Source: Collinsella sp.
Lineage (GTDB): Bacteria > Actinomycetota > Coriobacteriia > Coriobacteriales > Coriobacteriaceae
Length of the DNA stretch: 8,288 bases
Direction of reading: 5' to 3'
Assembly (NCBI GenBank): GCA_019419625.1
Contig: DXZO01000045.1
Coordinates: 1-8,288 of the forward strand
Both the position numbers and the translations under genes were made by a program. Within the stretch, counting starts at the first letter, position 1; every line of letters begins with the position of its first letter. The notes under the pieces were generated by a model that saw nothing but the letters and a program-made list of their open reading frames with translations, was not told the DNA's origin and searched no databases. Below, piece by piece: positions 1-4,947 of the stretch.

Positions 1-627
1 CATCACTGCCTGACGGTATTTGAAATGGTCTTCTATGCTGCCAAACTCGAAATAGGTATGTTCTTGCAATTCTTTCGAAAGCGGCGGAAAGGGTTTATCC
101 TCCAGACTGTCCGAAATCTGCCGCCGCAAATTTGTATAGGTCAGATTTTTCCCTGCGTCTATAAAAAACGGCTTTATGGAGTCGTCGTCACACCACAGTA
201 TCTTTTTCAGCGTACCGCCCTTCGACCAATATAGGCTCTTGATGGCAAAATACAGAAACGGCGTAATGATACGGCGCATGCCCTTTCCGATTTGGGCGAA
301 CTGCCCGCCGTCAAAGAAAGCGTGCTCCACGGGCAGCTTCGTCTGCGTCAGAAACGCCATGGCAAGGTCTGCACCGATGGAAGAAGCGACCACCATCGCC
401 AGTGTCTCCACGCCCTGTCGATGCAGAAAGTCCTCCACCTGCCGTATTTCGTCCAGCTTGCTGACATATTTCTGTCCCTCGCAGTAAACGGTGGAGGTGG
501 GCAAGATGCAGAAATATCGATCCTGCAAATACCTCGCAATCGGTTCGCTGCTCGCTCCTGTCACACCCATTGCATGAAAGAACAGCACGGCAGGATTCCT
601 CCTGTCGCCATATGTTTGAAACAGCAT
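1..627 (-). CDS. Alpha/beta hydrolase, C-terminus cut by window edge
   Basis: An open frame of 209 codons runs from the ATG at 627-625 to the left edge with no stop, so the protein is partial; related hydrolases are usually about 250 residues. The start is supported by a strong ribosome site, GAGGTG at 639-634, six bases before the ATG. Visible fold signals are a strand-turn LFFHAMG (residues 15-21), which sits where the oxyanion-hole HG motif lies, and MVVASSIGADLA (78-89), where Ser83 occupies the nucleophile elbow. The usual GxSxG reads A-S-S-I-G here, so the first Gly is Ala. The acid may be Asp106 (FFDGG). The catalytic His is not identified and may lie off the window. Substrate unknown; an ester or thioester hydrolase role is inferred from the fold. 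It is the third gene of a leftward operon after two methyltransferases and is likely cytoplasmic, as no signal peptide is seen. Confidence 0.8.
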   Translation of the reverse strand, partial: MLFQTYGDRRNPAVLFFHAMGVTGASSEPIARYLQDRYFCILPTSTVYCEGQKYVSKLDEIRQVEDFLHRQGVETLAMVVASSIGADLAMAFLTQTKLPVEHAFFDGGQFAQIGKGMRRIITPFLYFAIKSLYWSKGGTLKKILWCDDDSIKPFFIDAGKNLTYTNLRRQISDSLEDKPFPPLSKELQEHTYFEFGSIEDHFKYRQAVM

Positions 628-637
628 TTCTATCACC

Positions 638-706
638 TCATATTTTCATAAAAAGCATCATGACCGCCGCCAGCACAGCCGCTATGACCGTCATGTCTAT
701 CGCCAT
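638..706 (-). CDS. Possible 22-residue hydrophobic micro-protein between methyltransferase and hydrolase
   Basis: The 116-base gap between the methyltransferase stop (744) and the hydrolase start (627) contains ATG at 706-704 and TGA at 640-638. The peptide begins MAIDMTVIAAVLAAVMM and ends FMKI, a single continuous hydrophobic stretch long enough to span a membrane. Its stop codon overlaps the hydrolase ribosome site, so translation could be coupled. Against it, no clear Shine-Dalgarno precedes the ATG, and the frame is open further upstream, reading KHGHFPSILH just before the Met, so the ATG may not be the true start. It could instead be the tail of an eroded membrane protein, or chance. 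Confidence 0.3.
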   Translation of the reverse strand: MAIDMTVIAAVLAAVMMLFMKI

Positions 707-743
707 GTGCAGGATGGATGGAAAATGCCCGTGCTTGATGCCC

Positions 744-1349
744 TTACTTCTGCGCCGTGACGCAGAGCCACCTTTTCTTTTTGCGTGTCTGCACCTCGTG
801 AAAACCCGCCTGCTCCAGACATGCCTTTAATTCAATGTCCTTGTAGATGGTCATGCCGCCGATGATCTGCGTCCACCTCTCGTCCTTGTCCGTATCGCCA
901 TTGCTCTCGTTGCAGATAAGAATTGTCCCGCCTGGCTTCAGCGTCCGCCAGACCTCACGGAAGCATCGGGGCAAATCAGGCCAAAAATAGACGGTCTCAA
1001 AGGCCGTGGCAGCATCGAAGTAGCTATTCTCAAACGCCATATCCGCCACACTGCCTTGCAGAACGGCGCAACGCCCCTCCTGAATTGCAGTTCGGTTGAG
1101 CTTTCTAGCCTTCTCCACGCTGACGGGCGAATAGTCGATGCCCTTGACGACGCCATGCGGGCATTTTTTCAGCAGCCGTTTTATGTTCGCCCCGCCGCCG
1201 CAGCCGCAATCCAGCACCTTGGCATTTGGCGCAAGTCGTAGAAATCGAAGTCCCCACCGCGCCACGGGGCTGTGGCCCAGATTCATCATGGCAACCATAA
1301 GTTTCCCGCCGAGGCCCACGGGCTTGCGGGTGTTTTCAAAGAACGACAT
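744..1349 (-). CDS. Class I SAM-dependent methyltransferase (second gene of operon)
   Basis: A 201-residue Rossmann-type methyltransferase of the Methyltransf_11/UbiE-like group, predicted to move a methyl group from S-adenosylmethionine to an unknown small-molecule acceptor in the cytoplasm. Motif I is VLDCGCGGG at residues 45-53. The acidic ribose-binding residue is Asp72 in GIDYSP, and a motif II-like SVAD sits at 100-103. FDAATAFETVYFWPD (111-125) is the usual acidic strand and helix. LKPGGTILI (137-145) is the classic motif III region. I chose the ATG at 1349 over the longer frame from 1379 because GGAGGGG lies 4 bases upstream and homologous proteins typically begin with a similar MSFFENTRKP-like segment. 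The start overlaps the end of the preceding methyltransferase by 14 bases (1336-1349), which indicates translational coupling. The basic tail (RKKKRW) is ordinary for the family. Confidence 0.88.
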   Translation of the reverse strand: MSFFENTRKPVGLGGKLMVAMMNLGHSPVARWGLRFLRLAPNAKVLDCGCGGGANIKRLLKKCPHGVVKGIDYSPVSVEKARKLNRTAIQEGRCAVLQGSVADMAFENSYFDAATAFETVYFWPDLPRCFREVWRTLKPGGTILICNESNGDTDKDERWTQIIGGMTIYKDIELKACLEQAGFHEVQTRKKKRWLCVTAQK

Positions 1350-1965
1350 CTGGCCCCTCCGATTTCGTGCATTCCGCATAAGTCAACGGGAACGAGGCCT
1401 TCAGCACCGCGCTTTTCTGCACCGCCCAGCCGTTTTGACGCAGGAAACGTAGGTATTCCTCGCTTGTCCACCTGCTGTGGAGGGGGAATCCCGCCATACT
1501 CATGAAAAAGGCTTTTGCCTTGCCGGAAACCGAGTTCCCCGCGTGGGTGAAGGTTGGAGCGATGAGCACGCCGTCGTCCTTCAGCACCCGCCTGATTTCT
1601 TGCAGGGCCTTTTCCGGATGCGGCACTATGTGAAGCGCGTTGGACACGATCACCACTTCGAAGGACTTCTGTGCATAGGGCAGGCGGAACATATCTTGTA
1701 CGGAAAAGTGCAGCTTTGCGGATTGATTGTCCCGCTTTGCTTCAAGGATCATCTTTGCAGAGGCGTCCGTAGCCTCGATGTGCGCCGCCGCATTTACGAT
1801 GCTCTTTGCGATAAGCCCCGTGCCGGTGGCAACCTCCAGCACGGTTTTTGCTTTCACTACCGGCCGGATCAGCCCATACATCTTCTCATACGCCGCCCGG
1901 TCGTTTCGCATGAAACGGTCGTACCGACTGGCATTCTTGTCCCAGAAACCCTTGCGTTCATGCAT
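1336..1965 (-). CDS. Class I SAM-dependent methyltransferase (first gene of operon)
   Basis: A 209-residue class I methyltransferase, only distantly similar to its downstream neighbour. It begins MHERKGFWDKNASRYDRFM, a typical N-terminus for ubiquinone/menaquinone-type and small-molecule methyltransferases. Motif I is VLEVATGTG (42-50). Asp67 (EATDAS) is the likely ribose ligand, DMFRLPY (91-97) the motif II region and VVIVSNALHIV (104-114) the following strand. RVLKDDGVLI (126-135) matches motif III. The frame stays open to a TTG at 1980, but that codon has no ribosome site, whereas the ATG at 1965 has GGGGGCG about 8 bases upstream. It is the promoter-proximal gene; the DtxR-like box and palindrome upstream suggest its expression is regulated. 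The acceptor substrate cannot be told. Two different methyltransferases plus a hydrolase suggests multi-step tailoring or detoxification of one compound, which is inference. Confidence 0.88.
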   Translation of the reverse strand: MHERKGFWDKNASRYDRFMRNDRAAYEKMYGLIRPVVKAKTVLEVATGTGLIAKSIVNAAAHIEATDASAKMILEAKRDNQSAKLHFSVQDMFRLPYAQKSFEVVIVSNALHIVPHPEKALQEIRRVLKDDGVLIAPTFTHAGNSVSGKAKAFFMSMAGFPLHSRWTSEEYLRFLRQNGWAVQKSAVLKASFPLTYAECTKSEGPDVVL

Positions 1966-1982
1966 GGCTGTCGCCCCCAAAC

Positions 1983-2000
1983 AGTTAGAGCCATCTAACT
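1983..2000. promoter_or_regulatory. Perfect palindromic operator candidate over the -10 region of the methyltransferase operon
   Basis: AGTTAGA and TCTAACT form a perfect 7+7 inverted repeat separated by GCCA. It lies 18 bases upstream of the first methyltransferase ATG and overlaps the likely leftward -10 box (TATAGT on the minus strand, 2003-1998). A dimeric repressor bound here would block transcription. The TTAG/CTAA core is reminiscent of DtxR-family metal-repressor sites, but TetR- or MarR-type proteins use similar short palindromes. Confidence 0.55.
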
Positions 2001-2003
2001 ATA
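1998..2003 (-). promoter_or_regulatory. Candidate -10 box of the methyltransferase-hydrolase operon
   Basis: On the minus strand the hexamer reads TATAGT, 5 of 6 against TATAAT. No good -35 hexamer sits 16-18 bases upstream, which fits a regulated or weak promoter. The hexamer is flanked by the palindrome at 1983-2000 and the DtxR-like box at 2021-2039. Transcription would begin near 1991, giving a leader of roughly 25 bases. Confidence 0.4.
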
Positions 2004-2020
2004 ACACACGAATCATGCAG

Positions 2021-2039
2021 TAAGATGAGGCTAACCTTC
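2021..2039. promoter_or_regulatory. DtxR/IdeR-like iron box candidate
   Basis: TAAGATGAGGCTAACCTTC matches 16 of 19 positions of the established actinobacterial DtxR/IdeR consensus TWAGGTTAGSCTAACCTWA; the mismatches are at positions 5, 7 and 19. The right half (GAGGCTAACCTT) is nearly ideal and the left half weaker. It lies over the expected -35 region of the leftward operon, a normal place for an iron-dependent repressor. The match was counted by eye and has not been tested against a background model. Confidence 0.4.
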
Positions 2040-2417
2040 TTTTCTTGGCTAAGACGCATCTCTTCGGTTTTCGCTTATAACGGCGCGAATCAGATACTAG
2101 GCTGGAGCTGAAGAAAGAGCTCGGCGGACAGATAGGTCGATACCGGTTCCCGGAACGGTGATCCAGCCAATTACACCAGGGCTCTAGTCATGCAGGTAAA
2201 CCCAATCCGTGACGAGAAATAGGTCCTTTTCTCTAGCTCGACGTCTTTCGGAGCTTGACGATTTGGACTGATGGAGGCGAGAAGTCCCTCACCGCGCCAA
2301 TACCTGACGATTGCGCTATGGGCATCTCTCCGACCCTTTGAATCACCCCTTGTTACGCCACCCGCTACGAACCCCGGCGGAAACTAGGGAGTGATTAAAG
2401 GAGCGACCTGCGGTTTT

Positions 2418-2487
2418 GCGAATCAATTGAGTCATTCCCGAAATCGCGAATCAAGGGGCTGATTCGCTCAAATTGCGCACGAATCAG
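2418..2487. repeat. Cluster of GCGAATCA repeats (two direct, one inverted, one degenerate)
   Basis: GCGAATCA occurs exactly at 2418-2425 and 2446-2453, its complement TGATTCGC at 2460-2467, and ACGAATCA at 2479-2486. Another exact copy lies at 2085-2092. An octamer is expected far less than once in a region this size, so the clustering is not chance composition. The copies build two alternative hairpins: 2446-2453 with 2460-2467 (8 bp, 6-base loop), or 2456-2466 with 2480-2490 (11 bp, 13-base loop, extendable by a G-U and an A-U pair). They might also act as protein-binding sites. Confidence 0.6.
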
Positions 2488-2500
2488 CCCTTAGGCGGCA

Positions 2501-2517
2501 CGATGCGACACGCATCG
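2501..2517. other. Perfect 7-bp hairpin with 3-base loop
   Basis: CGATGCG-ACA-CGCATCG forms a compact, stable hairpin ten bases after the 11-bp stem of the preceding switch-like element. No T-run follows on either strand, so it is not an intrinsic terminator. It is best seen as one helix of the structured region. Confidence 0.6.
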
Positions 2518-2569
2518 ACAACACTCGGACTGGATTAGACACTGAGTGGGAGTGCTTGAAACGAGGCGA

Positions 2570-2599
2570 TTGAATAACTCCATCCATTTTGGTTAAAAC
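2570..2599 (+). promoter_or_regulatory. Weak candidate promoter for the flavoprotein gene
   Basis: TTGAAT (2570-2575) and TAAAAC (2594-2599) are spaced 18 bases apart and each match the sigma-70 consensus at 4 of 6 positions. Transcription would begin around 2606, putting the hairpin at 2607-2626 at the extreme 5' end of the message. If this promoter is not real, the flavoprotein is probably transcribed through the structured region upstream. Confidence 0.3.
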
Positions 2600-2626
2600 A
2601 AAAAAAATGCCGCGCGCCTGCGGCAT
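2595..2626 (-). terminator. Intrinsic terminator shape reading leftward
   Basis: ATGCCGC (2607-2613) and GCGGCAT (2620-2626) form a 7-bp GC-rich stem with a 6-base loop. On the minus strand it is followed by seven T, one G and four T (2606-2595), a textbook rho-independent terminator. It lies just upstream of a rightward gene, so no sense gene feeds it. It may stop leftward antisense transcription, or on the plus strand act as a 5' hairpin next to the ribosome site of the flavoprotein. Confidence 0.65.
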
Positions 2627-2643
2627 GAAGAAGGGAAATTCTT

Positions 2644-3174
2644 ATGCATATCGTTGTATTGAGCGGCAGCCCGCGTAAGGGCGCCAATACCGATACCATG
2701 GTCGAGGCGTTTGCCGAGACCGCGCGTGAGGGCGGTAATACGGTTGAGGTCGTTCGCGTTGCCAGCAAGAAGATCGCCGGCTGCTTGGGATGCCAGTACT
2801 GCTTCGCCCATGGGGGCGTCTGCGTGCAGAAGGATGACATGGCCAACGTGATCGAGTCGCTGAAAGATGCAGATATGGTCGTCTTTGCTTCGCCTATCTA
2901 CTGGTTCGATATCACCGCGCAGGAAAAGGCCGCCATCGACCGTCTGTACGCTTTCGGTGCCCCGGGATTCCCGTTCACCAAGACGGCCCTTCTGCTCGAT
3001 AGCCACAGCCAGGGCGTCTATGACGCGGCGATCGCCATGTACAAGTCAACCTGTGCTTACTGCAAGTGGGCGGACCAGGGCATTGTCACCATCAGCGGTA
3101 TGACCGAGCGCGACAGCATGGCATCCTCGCCCAAGTTGAAAGAGGTGCGCGAGCTCGCTCGCAAGCTGGCCTAA
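2644..3174 (+). CDS. Flavodoxin-fold NAD(P)H-dependent oxidoreductase, iron-sulfur flavoprotein-like
   Basis: A 176-residue FMN-binding protein of the NADPH-dependent FMN reductase/flavodoxin-like superfamily, cytoplasmic and probably an electron carrier or reductase in anaerobic metabolism. The phosphate-binding loop is SGSPRKGANT (7-16). SPIYWFDI (83-90) is the characteristic second FMN-contact segment. Cys47, Cys50, Cys53 and Cys60 form CX2CX2CX6C, close to the compact motif that holds a 4Fe-4S cluster in archaeal iron-sulfur flavoprotein Isf. Another Cys pair, 137 and 140 (CAYC), is of unknown use. The ATG is preceded by AGAAGGG with 8 bases of spacing. It stands alone on the plus strand, with a hairpin just upstream of the ribosome site and a long stem-loop just downstream. 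The flavin fold is secure. The iron-sulfur cluster is inferred from cysteine spacing, since many flavodoxin-family proteins keep similar cysteines without proven clusters. Confidence 0.88.
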   Translation: MHIVVLSGSPRKGANTDTMVEAFAETAREGGNTVEVVRVASKKIAGCLGCQYCFAHGGVCVQKDDMANVIESLKDADMVVFASPIYWFDITAQEKAAIDRLYAFGAPGFPFTKTALLLDSHSQGVYDAAIAMYKSTCAYCKWADQGIVTISGMTERDSMASSPKLKEVRELARKLA

Positions 3175-3186
3175 GGACAAGAAGAG

Positions 3187-3253
3187 CGCATGGCAATCAG
3201 CACTAGCGGAAATGCTTGCTGCCCTTACCAAGAGGAGTGCTGATTGCCATGCG
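3187..3253. repeat. 18-bp perfect inverted repeat forming a long stem-loop
   Basis: CGCATGGCAATCAGCACT at 3187-3204 is exactly complementary to 3236-3253, with a 31-base loop. Outside the stem a G-U and an A-T pair (3186 with 3254, 3185 with 3255) extend it on the plus strand. It begins 12 bases after the flavoprotein stop and lies downstream of the leftward small ORF at 3304-3387, so it sits at the 3' end of both. No T-run follows on either side, so it is not a standard intrinsic terminator. It may be a 3' stabilising or Rho-associated hairpin, a processed small RNA, or a miniature palindromic element. Confidence 0.75.
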
Positions 3254-3303
3254 TTGATGCTCCCGCGGACAATTCCGTCAGCCACCGCTTGCATCCATTT
3301 TGG

Positions 3304-3387
3304 CTAGCTCTGTATACCGAACATGGCGTTGAAGAGCGTGTTCTGCTCCGGGGTGAGCTGTGCAATGCCGTTTTTATCGTTCTGCAT
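3304..3387 (-). CDS. Probable 27-residue small protein, function unknown
   Basis: A short frame starts at ATG 3387-3385 and ends at TAG 3306-3304. It begins MQNDKNGIAQLTPEQ and ends with a more hydrophobic LFNAMFGIQS-like tail, which could form an amphipathic helix. It is not membrane-spanning and has no cysteine. Three expression signals line up: AAAGGGA (3398-3392) 4 bases before the ATG, a good promoter (TTGAGG, 17 bases, TATACT) giving a leader of about 37 bases, and a strong stem-loop downstream at 3187-3253. I do not recognise the family. It could be a stress or regulatory micro-protein or a leader peptide. The whole set of signals makes it more believable than most frames this short. 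Confidence 0.5.
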   Translation of the reverse strand: MQNDKNGIAQLTPEQNTLFNAMFGIQS

Positions 3388-3430
3388 TGGGTCCCTTTCG
3401 CTGGCGTCTCGTGCAATCGAATGTAGCGCG

Positions 3431-3459
3431 AGTATATGAATAGGGGCGCATTTCCTCAA
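3431..3459 (-). promoter_or_regulatory. Sigma-70-type promoter for the small leftward ORF
   Basis: On the minus strand TTGAGG (3459-3454) and TATACT (3436-3431) are separated by exactly 17 bases, matching 4 and 5 of 6 consensus positions. An inverted repeat GGCGC/GCGCC (3445-3449 and 3460-3464) flanks the -35 box and could be a protein site. Predicted transcription starts near 3424. Confidence 0.55.
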
Positions 3460-3464
3460 GCGCC

Positions 3465-3553
3465 GTATAGAACAATTTTTAAACGTAGAAAAATAACTGA
3501 AAACAAATTAATCCGCGTTAAAATATTGTCAAACAGAAGTTCATGAGGGAAGG
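3465..3553. other. AT-rich divergent intergenic stretch before the ATPase gene
   Basis: Base composition drops sharply to AT-rich compared with both sides. A TAAAAT at 3519-3524 could serve as a rightward -10 for the ATPase gene, but no good -35 accompanies it. A TTGACA on the minus strand (3532-3527) lacks a convincing -10. No coding frame is seen in it. The composition is typical of recently acquired DNA or of a regulatory upstream region. Confidence 0.4.
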
Positions 3554-3559
3554 TTGCGT

Positions 3560-4849
3560 ATGCGTCGCAAGGCAGACGAGCTACTTAGGGAATGGCGAGA
3601 CAGAGCTGATAGAAAACCTTTGCTGGTCAAAGGCGTGCGCCAGTGTGGCAAGACCTATTTGCTCAGAACGTACGCCCAGGATCTTTTCGAATCGGTTGTC
3701 TACGTTAATCTTGAGAACGACCGGTCGGCGCGAGCGGATTTTTCGGGCGGTCTTGACCCTCATTCGATTGTACGCGCGATCGAGGCTCGTACGGGACAGC
3801 GTATCGTGCCTGGCAAAACCTTACTGTTCATTGACGAGATCCAGGCATGCGAGGAAGCGCTCACTTCCCTTAAATACTTTTGCGAAGATGCTCCCGAGTA
3901 TTACGTTGCAGCTGCTGGGTCGCTTCTTGGGGTTGCCATTAACCATCAGTCGTATTCGTTCCCCGTCGGAAAGACCGACTTGATCGAGATGGCTCCACTC
4001 GATTTCGAGGAGTTTCTCTGGGCAATGGGGCACGATCAGCTGGTCGACGAGATACGCTCGTCATTCGAGTTAATGGGTCCTCTTGCGCCAAGCCTTCATG
4101 AAAAGGCGCTTGGGCTCTATCGGCAGTATCTTGTTGTTGGCGGAATGCCCGAGGCGGTCCAAATGTACATCGATGATCAGTCAATCATTGATGTGGCCGA
4201 AAAGCATCGGATTATTCTCGACGGATATTCCGCCGACACCAATAAATATGCTGATGAACGCTTGAGCGCAAAGACGCGTGCGTGCTTCGATTCCATTCCA
4301 CAGCAGCTTGCCAAAGAGAATCGTAAATTTCAATACAAGGTAGTGCGAGCGGGGGGCAATGCGTCTCTCTTTGGAGATGCTCTCGACTGGCTTGTATTGT
4401 CGGGTACGGTGGCGCGCTGCAGCCTAGTCGGGCAGATCGAAAGCCCTTTAGAGGCCTTCGTTAACCCTTCTGCTTTTAAAATCTATCAGGCGGATACAGG
4501 GCTGCTGGTCTCCAAGGCCGGTGCTCAACGCGCCGATATTCTTGCCGGTATCGGCGGCACATTCATGGGTGCACTTACCGAAAACTACGTTGCCCAACAG
4601 CTTTCAGCCATGGGTTATCCGCTGCATTATTGGGCGCGAGATAATCGTGCGGAAATCGACTTTGTAGTAGAGAAGCAGGGATGCTTGTCTGCGATTGAAG
4701 TCAAGGCGGGAGAGAACACAAGATCTCGAAGCCTGTCCTCACTTAAAAAGACCCATCCGGGCGTGCGCCGAATCAGGCTATCGACTAAGCCCTTCGGAAT
4801 GAATGATGGGCTGATGTCTGTTCCACTTTATGCGGCATTTTGTCTATAG
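3560..4849 (+). CDS. AAA_14/DUF4143 ATPase with PD-(D/E)XK-like C-terminus
   Basis: A 429-residue protein of the widespread AAA_14 plus DUF4143 family, whose cellular role is not established. The ATPase half has Walker A GVRQCGKT (25-32), Walker B LLFIDE (88-93), and AAAGSLLG (117-124) as the sensor-like strand, followed by the family-typical SFPVGKTDLIEMAPLDFEEFLWA segment from residue 133. The C-terminal half contains ENYV (Glu341), EIDFVVE (Asp367) and AIEVKAG (Glu380, Lys382), which fits a PD-(D/E)XK nuclease-like core. I chose ATG 3560 because AGGGAAGG ends six bases before it; an in-frame TTG at 3554 touches that ribosome site and is less likely. It stands alone, preceded by AT-rich DNA and followed by a GC-rich hairpin. 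Codon use is less GC-biased than in the topoisomerase genes, consistent with horizontal transfer. Full length, with no broken motifs. Confidence 0.9.
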   Translation: MRRKADELLREWRDRADRKPLLVKGVRQCGKTYLLRTYAQDLFESVVYVNLENDRSARADFSGGLDPHSIVRAIEARTGQRIVPGKTLLFIDEIQACEEALTSLKYFCEDAPEYYVAAAGSLLGVAINHQSYSFPVGKTDLIEMAPLDFEEFLWAMGHDQLVDEIRSSFELMGPLAPSLHEKALGLYRQYLVVGGMPEAVQMYIDDQSIIDVAEKHRIILDGYSADTNKYADERLSAKTRACFDSIPQQLAKENRKFQYKVVRAGGNASLFGDALDWLVLSGTVARCSLVGQIESPLEAFVNPSAFKIYQADTGLLVSKAGAQRADILAGIGGTFMGALTENYVAQQLSAMGYPLHYWARDNRAEIDFVVEKQGCLSAIEVKAGENTRSRSLSSLKKTHPGVRRIRLSTKPFGMNDGLMSVPLYAAFCL

Positions 4850-4871
4850 GGATGATGCTGCTGTAATGCAT

Positions 4872-4908
4872 GGGGCCCGGAGCGCGATGTTGCTGCACTC
4901 CGGGCCCC
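4872..4908. terminator. GC-rich hairpin between convergent genes, likely shared terminator
   Basis: GGGGCCCGGAG (4872-4882) and CTCCGGGCCCC (4898-4908) form a perfect 11-bp stem with a 15-base loop. It lies 22 bases after the ATPase stop and 39 bases beyond the stop of the leftward topoisomerase operon, so it can end both transcripts. No U-tract follows on either strand, as is common for hairpins in GC-rich actinobacteria. A smaller AAACC/GGTTT repeat at 4920-4934 lies between it and the topoisomerase stop. Confidence 0.65.
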
Positions 4909-4947
4909 GCTGCTTAGTTAAACCATGACGGTTTGGCTGCCGTCGTC

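Larger units (their letters stand above)
2096..2548 (+). ncRNA. Candidate large structured RNA, class not recognised
   Basis: This stretch has no credible protein frame yet is packed with inverted repeats. In order they are ACTA+GGCTGGA 2096-2106 with TCCAGCC 2162-2168 and TAGT 2185-2188; ACC(G)GTTC 2142-2149 with GAACGGT 2153-2159; GAGAAA 2214-2219 with TTTCTC 2228-2233; AGCTC 2235-2239 with GAGCT 2251-2255; GGACT 2265-2269 with AGTCC 2283-2287; GCG(C)CAAT 2294-2301 with ATTGCGC 2310-2316; a 15-bp stem with two one-base bulges, 2335-2350 with 2386-2401, enclosing CCGC/GCGG; GGGCTGATTCG 2456-2466 with CGAATCAGCCC 2480-2490; CGATGCG/CGCATCG 2501-2517; and CACTC 2522-2526 with GAGTG 2544-2548. 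Two extensions, 2191-2209 and 2455-2491, work only as G-U pairs on the plus strand, which suggests orientation. I see no tmRNA, RNase P, group I or group II intron hallmark. It could be a known large RNA class I cannot name from memory, or a long leader of the flavoprotein gene at 2644. No definite promoter or terminator was found for it. Confidence 0.42.

Noticed and set aside
1477..1998. A 173-codon plus-strand frame opposite the first methyltransferase.
   Set aside because: It is antisense to a gene with clear methyltransferase motifs, and its composition has no domain signal.
2102..2219. Protein-like plus-strand snippets (LELKKELGGQIGRYRFPER and a following frame with NPIRDEK) suggesting a broken gene.
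   Set aside because: They lie in different frames, are each interrupted within about 30 codons and match no family I can recognise; the inverted repeats explain the region better.
2174..2383. A 70-codon stop-free frame on the minus strand inside the structured region.
   Set aside because: It has no usable start codon or ribosome site, and its openness can be explained by chance within a folded RNA-like sequence.
2041..2600. Group I or group II intron, tmRNA or RNase P RNA as an explanation of the structured region.
   Set aside because: The conserved core elements of these RNAs (domain V, P7 core, tRNA-like end with tag frame, RNase P conserved core) were looked for and not found by eye.
2581..3303. 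CATCCATTTTGG occurs at 2581-2592 and 3292-3303, possibly a direct repeat flanking the flavoprotein gene.
   Set aside because: A 12-base match is expected a few times by chance in a window this size, and no terminal repeats or recombinase accompany it.
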